Shown: piece by piece, positions 59,123 through 64,000 of the stretch
Layout of the letters: each line of letters begins with the position of its first letter
Position numbering within the stretch: position 1 is the first letter of the stretch
Assembly: GCF_000342005.1 (NCBI RefSeq)
Contig: NZ_AOHO01000048.1
Coordinates: 540,540 to 604,539 of the forward strand
Direction of reading: 5' to 3'
DNA: 64,000 bases
From: Amycolatopsis decaplanina DSM 44594
GTDB taxonomy: Bacteria; Actinomycetota; Actinomycetes; Mycobacteriales; Pseudonocardiaceae
Notes under the pieces: model-generated
What the model saw: the letters and a program-made list of their open reading frames with translations, nothing else
Databases searched by the model: none
Told to the model about the DNA's origin: nothing
Translations under genes and position numbers: made by a program

Positions 59123-61738
59123 ATGCCGGACACGAACGGCAGGCCCGGGAGCGCCGCACAGGCGGCAGCGGGCAAGGGAGGCGCCGTTACGGAGGCTCGT
59201 ACCGACGAGCGACGGTTCCGCGTCTACACCTTCGCGGTACTCACCATGGGCATCGCCGCAGCGGCCGCGGTCAGCCTCTGGCTGGACTTCGAGGCCTCGG
59301 ACGATCTGCTGTGGATCGGGCCGATCCTCGCGCTCGCGTTCCTGCTCGCCGAACAACTCGGCATCAACGTCGACGTCCGCAGCGGCATCTCGTGGACCAT
59401 CTCGTTCACCGAGATCCCGCTGGTCATCGGATTCTTCGTCGCTCCCTTCGAAGTCGTGCTCGCCGCGCATCTCGCGGCGGGCATCGGAACACTGCTGGCC
59501 CGTAAGGTCGCGGGCCGCGTCCTCTACAACGCCGGCGCCTTCCTGCTGGAGATCACCGGCGCGTTCGCCGTGGCAGGACTGGTGAAACAGGCCTCCGGTG
59601 CCCACGACATGACCTGGATCGCCGCGCTGGCGGGCACTTTGACCGCACCGCTGGTCAGCACGCTGCTCGCGCTCGCCGCCGTCCGCGTGCTGCGCCGTCG
59701 CATGCGGGTCAGCACCGCGATCCGGCTGACCGGCCGCATCCTCGTCGTCGGCTTCGTCAACGCCTCGGTCGGTCTTTCCGGTTATTTGGTCATTTCCGGT
59801 ACGCCGAAGGCCTGGCCGCTCGTGCTGGCGGTCTTCCTCGGACTCACCGCGTTGTACTGGGCGTACTCCGATCTGCTCCGCGAGCAGCGCGACATGGAAG
59901 CGCTGTCCGACGTCAGCCTGATGGTCGCGCGATCCGGACAGCAGGCCGCCGCGCGGCCCGCCGGGCGGGCCGACGACCTCGTCGGCGGCGTGGACGTCCG
60001 CGAGTGGGCGACCATCGCCGAACGCATCAAGGATCAGCTGGCCGCCGGCCGGGTCGTGCTCAGGCTGCGGCTGGAACCGAAGGACACCATGCGGATGGTC
60101 GTCGCGGGCGACGAACTGCCGCCCGTCGACCCGGCCGCCGACGACCCGCTGCTGCGCCTGCCCGGCGCCCACGTACGGCACTTCCGGATCACCGAAGCCA
60201 ATCCCGACGTCCGTTCCGCGTTGCTCGACCGAGGTGCGCAGGAGGCGCTGGTCGTCCCTCTGCGCAGCGCGAACCAACTCCTCGGCGTCGTCGAAGCGCA
60301 CGACAGGCTGTCCCGCTGGCGTGGGTTCGGCAAGTACGACGTCCAACTGCTCGGCACGATGGCCAGCCACCTCGCGACCTCGCTGGACAACCGGCGCCTG
60401 CTCGCGACCTTGCGCCACGACGCGTACCACGATCCGCTGACCGGCCTGCTCAACCGGCCGGGCTTCCGCCAGGTCGCCAAGGAACCGTTACGGGAACAGG
60501 TCGACGCGGTCGTGCTCCGGATCGACCTGGACGTCTTCTCCACCGTCAGCGACGCCCTCGGTTACGTGTGGGCCGACCGGATGGTCATCGCCGCGGGCCG
60601 CCGGATCCGCGACGCGCTCGGCCCAGACGTCCCCCTCGCGAGGCTGGAAGGCGCGTCCTTCGCGGCGCTCCTCGTCGGCTGCGCGCCGGAACGCGCTCAG
60701 GCCGCCGCGGAACTGCTCCGCGCGGAACTCGTCGCCCCGTACCCGGTGGACCGGCTCTCCGTCGAAGCCAACGCGATGATCGGCTACGCCACCTCGTCGG
60801 CGGAAGACGACGACCAGGTCGACGTCGACGGGCTCCTGCAGCGCGCCGACGTCGCCGTCCGCGCGACCAAGGGCGGTGAAGAGGTCCGCGGCTACATGGC
60901 CAGCATGGGCCAGATCTTCATGCGCCGGTTCCAGATGGTCACGCAGTTCCGGCAGTCGCTGGAAGAAGGCCAGCTGAGCGTCCACTACCAGCCGAAGATC
61001 ACCTTGCCGAACCGGCAGATCCAAGGCGTCGAGGCGCTCGTTCGCTGGGTGCATCCGGAGTTCGGCAGGCTCGGCCCGGACGAGTTCGTCCCGGCGATCG
61101 AAGCCGCCGGCCTCATCGGTGTCCTGACGTCGTTCGTGCTCGAAGAGTCGTTGAAGCGCGTGCGGAAATGGCTCGACGAAGGCCTGCGCATCTCCGCCGC
61201 GGTGAACCTGTCGGTGCGGAACCTGGCCGACGAGGACTTCCCGACGAAGGTCGCGCGCGAACTCGACCGCTTCGGCATCCCGCCGGAACTGCTCACCTTC
61301 GAGCTGACCGAGTCCGGTGTGATGTCCGATCCGCAGAAGGCGCTGCCGATCCTGCGGGAGCTGCATTCGCTGGGCATCGTGCTCGCCGTCGACGACTTCG
61401 GCACCGGCTACTCGTCGCTGGCGTACCTGCGGCAGCTACCGGTCGACCAGGTCAAGATCGACAAGAGCTTCGTCCTCGGCATGGGCACCGACCTCGGCGA
61501 CCTCGCCGTCGTGCGCTCCATCGTCGAACTTGGCCACTCGCTCGGCCTCACGGTCGTGGCGGAGGGTGTCGAGGAGGACGTCGCGCGGGATCAGCTCGAG
61601 GCGATGGGCTGTGACGTGGCGCAGGGCTACCTCATCTCGCGGCCGCTGCCGGAGGACCGGCTGGAGGCTTGGCTGCAGGCGCGCACGGCGCGTTCGCCCG
61701 GTCGGCACTCCGAGACCGTCTTGACCCTGCTGACCTGA
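59123..61738 (+). CDS. Membrane GGDEF-EAL protein, degenerate GGDEF, probable c-di-GMP phosphodiesterase
   Basis: 871 residues. Six or so hydrophobic segments up to about residue 255 form a MASE-like sensor. A GAF-like region follows (about 290-430). In the GGDEF domain the signature is replaced by EGASF at 509-513, so cyclase activity is lost. The EAL domain keeps Glu637 in EALVRW and DDFGTGYSSLAYLRQLP, and AEGVEE further on, so it should hydrolyse cyclic di-GMP. The GGDEF may bind GTP as a regulator. AAGGAAGG precedes the ATG. Cyclic di-GMP in actinomycetes controls development and, elsewhere, exopolysaccharide. Confidence 0.93.
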   Translation: MPDTNGRPGSAAQAAAGKGGAVTEARTDERRFRVYTFAVLTMGIAAAAAVSLWLDFEASDDLLWIGPILALAFLLAEQLGINVDVRSGISWTISFTEIPLVIGFFVAPFEVVLAAHLAAGIGTLLARKVAGRVLYNAGAFLLEITGAFAVAGLVKQASGAHDMTWIAALAGTLTAPLVSTLLALAAVRVLRRRMRVSTAIRLTGRILVVGFVNASVGLSGYLVISGTPKAWPLVLAVFLGLTALYWAYSDLLREQRDMEALSDVSLMVARSGQQAAARPAGRADDLVGGVDVREWATIAERIKDQLAAGRVVLRLRLEPKDTMRMVVAGDELPPVDPAADDPLLRLPGAHVRHFRITEANPDVRSALLDRGAQEALVVPLRSANQLLGVVEAHDRLSRWRGFGKYDVQLLGTMASHLATSLDNRRLLATLRHDAYHDPLTGLLNRPGFRQVAKEPLREQVDAVVLRIDLDVFSTVSDALGYVWADRMVIAAGRRIRDALGPDVPLARLEGASFAALLVGCAPERAQAAAELLRAELVAPYPVDRLSVEANAMIGYATSSAEDDDQVDVDGLLQRADVAVRATKGGEEVRGYMASMGQIFMRRFQMVTQFRQSLEEGQLSVHYQPKITLPNRQIQGVEALVRWVHPEFGRLGPDEFVPAIEAAGLIGVLTSFVLEESLKRVRKWLDEGLRISAAVNLSVRNLADEDFPTKVARELDRFGIPPELLTFELTESGVMSDPQKALPILRELHSLGIVLAVDDFGTGYSSLAYLRQLPVDQVKIDKSFVLGMGTDLGDLAVVRSIVELGHSLGLTVVAEGVEEDVARDQLEAMGCDVAQGYLISRPLPEDRLEAWLQARTARSPGRHSETVLTLLT

Positions 61739-61772
61739 GGTTTCGCGGTAACGTACCCCCCTGTTTCAGCCG

Positions 61773-61810
61773 CTCGCGGGGACTTGCTAATCTTTCCAAG
61801 TCCTCGCGAG
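61773..61810. terminator. Hairpin between GGDEF-EAL gene and tRNA-Thr
   Basis: CTCGCGGGGACTTG (61773-61786) pairs with CAAGTCCTCGCGAG (61797-61810) with one G-T. The ten-base loop is T-rich. It follows the stop by 35 bases and ends eight bases before the tRNA. Confidence 0.6.
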
Positions 61811-61817
61811 AGGCAAG

Positions 61818-61890
61818 GCCCCTTTAGCTCAGTCGGCAGAGCGTTTCCATGGTAAGGAAAAGGTCTACGGTTCGATTCCGTAAAGGGGCT
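61818..61890 (+). tRNA. tRNA-Thr (GGT)
   Basis: 73 bases. Acceptor GCCCCTT pairs with AAGGGGC. The anticodon loop ATGGTAA between TTTCC and GGAAA presents GGT. The T arm is TACGGTTCGATTCCGTA. No encoded CCA. Confidence 0.95.
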
Positions 61891-61939
61891 CAGAACCTCA
61901 GCCGCGTCACGCAAGCGTGTCGCGGCCAGGTTCATGTAA

Positions 61940-62012
61940 GGCGGTGTAGCTCAGCTGGCAGAGCAAGCGGCTCATAATCGCTGTGTCGCCGGTTCAAGTC
62001 CGGCCACCGCTA
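61940..62012 (+). tRNA. tRNA-Met (CAT), elongator type
   Basis: 73 bases. Acceptor GGCGGTG pairs with CACCGCT including a G-T first pair. Anticodon stem-loop AGCGGCTCATAATCGCT presents CAT. The first pair is formed, unlike initiator tRNA, so this is the elongator form. Confidence 0.93.
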
Positions 62013-62057
62013 CGCGGTAATCCTGGGTATCCCAGGCCTAGTAGAGAAGGAAATGCT

Positions 62058-62222
62058 GTGGCTGCCACTGACGTGCGACCGAAGATCACGCTCGCGTGTG
62101 AGGAGTGCAAGCACCGCAACTACATCACCAAGAAGAACCGGCGCAACAACCCGGATCGCCTGGAGATGAAGAAGTTCTGCCCGAACTGCGGTACGCACCG
62201 GACTCACAAAGAGACCCGCTGA
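62058..62222 (+). CDS. rpmG: 50S ribosomal protein L33
   Basis: 54 residues from a GTG after GAGAAGGA; the longer open frame to 61983 runs into the t[22 protein letters not shown] and [18 protein letters not shown] contain two CxxC pairs, the zinc-binding form of L33. It lies 45 bases after tRNA-Met and is followed by a strong terminator-like hairpin before hadA, an arrangement typical of actinobacteria with rpmG near had genes. Confidence 0.97.
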   Translation: MAATDVRPKITLACEECKHRNYITKKNRRNNPDRLEMKKFCPNCGTHRTHKETR

Positions 62223-62247
62223 GCGTCTAGCGGTTCTACCTGTCTCA

Positions 62248-62289
62248 CCCGAAGCCGTCCTGGTCACCAGGGCGGCTTCGGGTATTTTT
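62248..62289 (+). terminator. Terminator after rpmG
   Basis: CCCGAAGCCG pairs with CGGCTTCGGG (62273-62282) and the stem continues through a U-G to CCTGG/CCAGG around TCA, followed by TATTTTT. Confidence 0.92.
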
Positions 62290-62310
62290 CGGGTTCGGTA
62301 GCCTGCTCGG

Positions 62311-62760
62311 GTGGCCTTGGACCAGTCGTTCACCGGGCGGGTGTACCCGCCGACCAGTACCTATGAAGTGAGTCGCGAGAAGATCCGGGAGTTCGCCGAC
62401 GCGCTCGGCGACGCGAACCCGCTCTACCGCGACCCCGAAGCGGCGAAGGCGGCCGGCTACCCCGACGTCATCGCACCGCCGACGTTCCTCACGATCATCA
62501 ACCTCGCGTCGATCAACGCGATCGTCTCCGACCCCGAGCTGGGTCTCGACTATTCGCGGATGGTCCACGGCGACCAGCGATTCACCTACACGCGGCCGGT
62601 GCACGCGGGCGACGTCCTCTCGCTCACCACGTACATCGACAACATCATGACCCGCGCCGGGAACGACTTCATCAACCTGCGCGCCGAGATCTCCGGCGCC
62701 GACGGTGGCCTGATCGCCACCACGAACGCCCAGCTCGTGGTCCGAGGGGAGGGCGCGTGA
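62311..62760 (+). CDS. hadA: (3R)-hydroxyacyl-ACP dehydratase subunit HadA (MaoC-like)
   Basis: 149 residues from a GTG. FADALGDANPLYRDPEAAKAAGYPDVIAPPTF is the first hot-dog domain, lacking the catalytic D-x-x-x-x-H; MVHGDQRFTYTRPVHAGDVL follows. In mycobacteria HadA pairs with HadB or HadC in FAS-II dehydration. Its stop overlaps the hadB start (GTGA). Pseudonocardiaceae lack mycolates, so the pair probably serves another fatty acid or a related elongation. Confidence 0.9.
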   Translation: MALDQSFTGRVYPPTSTYEVSREKIREFADALGDANPLYRDPEAAKAAGYPDVIAPPTFLTIINLASINAIVSDPELGLDYSRMVHGDQRFTYTRPVHAGDVLSLTTYIDNIMTRAGNDFINLRAEISGADGGLIATTNAQLVVRGEGA

Positions 62761-63161
62761 GCACGTTCACCGCCGGAGAAGAACTGACGCCGCTGACGAT
62801 CGACGTCACTCGCGAGCAGCTGGTGCGCTACGCCGGCGCTTCGCTGGACTTCAACCCCATCCACTGGAACGAGGCCTTCGCCAAGGAGGTCGGCCTTCCC
62901 GACGTCATCGCGCACGGGATGCTGACCATGGCGCTCGGGGCGCGGCTCGTCACCGACTGGCTCGGCGACCCCGGCCGCCTCGTCGACTACTTCGCGCGCT
63001 TCACTCGCCCTGTGGTCGTGCCGAACGACGGCGCGGCGACGATCGAGTTCACCGGGAAGGTGGCCGTGGTCAACGACGACGGCACCGCGCGCGTCGACAT
63101 CACCGCCAAGTTCGAAGGCAAGGCCGTCCTCGGCAAGGCGCAAGCGGTCGTCCGCGCCTGA
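62757..63161 (+). CDS. hadB: (3R)-hydroxyacyl-ACP dehydratase subunit HadB (MaoC-like)
   Basis: 134 residues. YAGASLDFNPIHWNEAFAKEVGLPDVIAHGMLTMALG is the catalytic MaoC hydratase-2 motif with Asp and His (D-x-N-P-I-H). It would supply the active site of the HadAB heterodimer with HadA. No hadC follows; instead a converging gene and a long hairpin end the transcript. Confidence 0.92.
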   Translation: MSTFTAGEELTPLTIDVTREQLVRYAGASLDFNPIHWNEAFAKEVGLPDVIAHGMLTMALGARLVTDWLGDPGRLVDYFARFTRPVVVPNDGAATIEFTGKVAVVNDDGTARVDITAKFEGKAVLGKAQAVVRA

Positions 63162-63169
63162 CCCCAAAG

Positions 63170-63217
63170 CCTCGTGAGTGGTAAGGACGGTTAGAACCGT
63201 CCTTACCACTCACGAGG
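63170..63217. terminator. Long dispersed hairpin repeat, copy 2
   Basis: A perfect 23-bp stem, CCTCGTGAGTGGTAAG then GACGGTT, with AG at the turn, pairing to the end of CGAGG. It lies between hadB and the converging SGNH gene and matches the copy at 49015-49058. Confidence 0.85.
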
Positions 63218-63228
63218 CAAGACGGGTA

Positions 63229-64000
63229 CTACGCCGGCTTGAGCAGCTTCTCGATGACCTCCGCCATACCTTCCTCGCCCCGGGCGTTCGGGTGCAGCGG
63301 CGCCGCCGGCACCGAGGGAGCGGGGCCTTCGACCCATCGCCGGTTCGCGGCGCTGCACATGTCCCGTCCCTTACTCGCGGTCGACATGTCGGCGAAGCCA
63401 GCTTCGTGCTCCTTCGCCGTCTCCAGTAGCGCCGTGTTCAGTCGCTTCAGTGAGTCACGGAAGTAGGCCACATCCCCCGCGCCGACCGGCAGGACCGGCC
63501 AGCAGCCGGCGTCGTCGTCCGGAAGTACCGTCGGGTACCCGACGACCACGATGCGCGCTTCGGGGGCCTTCGAGCGGATCTGGCCCAGGATTCCGCCGAG
63601 CCGGTCCGCCGCGGCGGTGATCCGCTCGGCCAGCTGGTCCCGTCCGCCCGCGGTCAGCAGGGTCTTGCAGGGCGAAGCGGTCTGCTGCTGCGTCGCGCAC
63701 TGGCCCGCGAAGCCGACGAAGCCCACGTCGTTGCCGCCGATCCCGACGGTCACCAGCGTCGTGTCGCCATCGATGGCGTCGAGTTGCGGAGCGTTCGTGC
63801 CGTCCCGGGTCTTCTGCTCGCCGGTGAGGTGCTCGGTCGTGGCGCCACCGCAGCTGACATCGACGAACTCGGCCGGACGCAGCTTCGCGGCGAGCAGGCT
63901 CGGGTAGTTGTTGTCCGAGCGGTCGCAGCCCGCCGGCGTGCCCACGGGCCGTCCGGTGCCCGGCGAAGCCGTGTAGGAATCACCCAGCGCCACGTACCGG
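63229..64000 (-). CDS. SGNH/GDSL hydrolase, 5' end beyond window
   Basis: At least 256 residues; the frame continues past base 64000 (RYVALGDSYTASPGTG), so the signal peptide and true start are outside. Block I is GDSY with the catalytic Ser, block II CGGATTEHL, block III VTVGIGGNDVGF, block V PLHPNARGEEG with catalytic His. Two Cys pairs (CATQQQTASPC, CWPV/MCSAAN) suggest disulfides and a secreted lipase or esterase of the actinobacterial type. Substrate may be lipid or an acylated glycan. Confidence 0.9.
   Translation of the reverse strand, partial: RYVALGDSYTASPGTGRPVGTPAGCDRSDNNYPSLLAAKLRPAEFVDVSCGGATTEHLTGEQKTRDGTNAPQLDAIDGDTTLVTVGIGGNDVGFVGFAGQCATQQQTASPCKTLLTAGGRDQLAERITAAADRLGGILGQIRSKAPEARIVVVGYPTVLPDDDAGCWPVLPVGAGDVAYFRDSLKRLNTALLETAKEHEAGFADMSTASKGRDMCSAANRRWVEGPAPSVPAAPLHPNARGEEGMAEVIEKLLKPA

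Overview
The window is G+C-rich, with strong third-position G/C bias that makes long antisense shadow frames, frequent GTG/TTG starts, 4-base ATGA/GTGA stop-start overlaps, F420-type oxidoreductase families, an S-adenosyl methyltransferase of the DUF574 type, and an rpmG-hadA-hadB arrangement. Together these point to an actinomycete of the Pseudonocardiaceae, probably Amycolatopsis-like. The genus is an inference; no rRNA is present to confirm it.

Bases 1-31000 hold a large extracellular polysaccharide locus in two convergent operons. The forward operon (1-16257) encodes a GDP-mannose-dehydrogenase-like enzyme (cut by the window edge), a GT4 glycosyltransferase, two chain-length (Wzz-like) membrane proteins whose ATPase domains have lost their kinase motifs, a glutamine-dependent amidotransferase, a fused two-domain oxidoreductase, a heparinase-like lyase, a beta-helix lipoprotein, a Wzy-like polymerase, a second GT4 and a PAP2 phosphatase. 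The reverse operon (30808 down to 17539) encodes a sugar C-methyltransferase, a sugar nucleotidyltransferase, a PIG-L deacetylase, an SDR epimerase, a DUF4910 peptidase-like protein, a Wzx-like flippase, a GT2, a pyruvyl transferase, an RmlC-like epimerase, a class III aminotransferase and two more secreted beta-helix proteins. Precursor synthesis, assembly, export, chain-length control and trimming are therefore all present. I infer a Wzy-type, uronic-acid-containing, pyruvylated and amidated glycan that three paralogous beta-helix proteins modify outside the cell. The initiating phosphoglycosyltransferase is not in the window and may lie upstream of base 1.

Bases 31000-41600 are mixed: a frameshifted subtilisin-like protease, a thioesterase plus BtrH-like pair, an LLM flavin oxidoreductase, a Tat-exported beta-propeller, HtpX, a tail fragment of a monooxygenase gene, a triplicated 37-bp hairpin repeat, RmlA, an Asp-box sialidase-like secreted protein, a lipoprotein and YajQ. 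A tRNA-Tyr follows at 41.7 kb.

Bases 41800-54300 are accessory and regulatory: a TetR/MFS pair with a clear operator, methyltransferase, RibD-like reductase, GNAT, DUF4241 protein, a decayed PPOX gene, a TetR gene facing a vestigial reading frame, two VOC proteins, an ArsR gene with an operator lying exactly in its promoter spacer, a two-component system, DedA, and a three-gene operon ending in a PhoX-like protein.

Bases 54400-64000 are core-like: Lon with a HspR-type HAIR element, a DUF574 methyltransferase, GNAT, a GGDEF/EAL protein with a degenerate GGDEF, tRNA-Thr, tRNA-Met, rpmG, hadA, hadB and the 3' part of a secreted SGNH hydrolase. Long, nearly perfect hairpins without a T-tract mark many operon ends; one such sequence occurs twice (49.0 and 63.2 kb).
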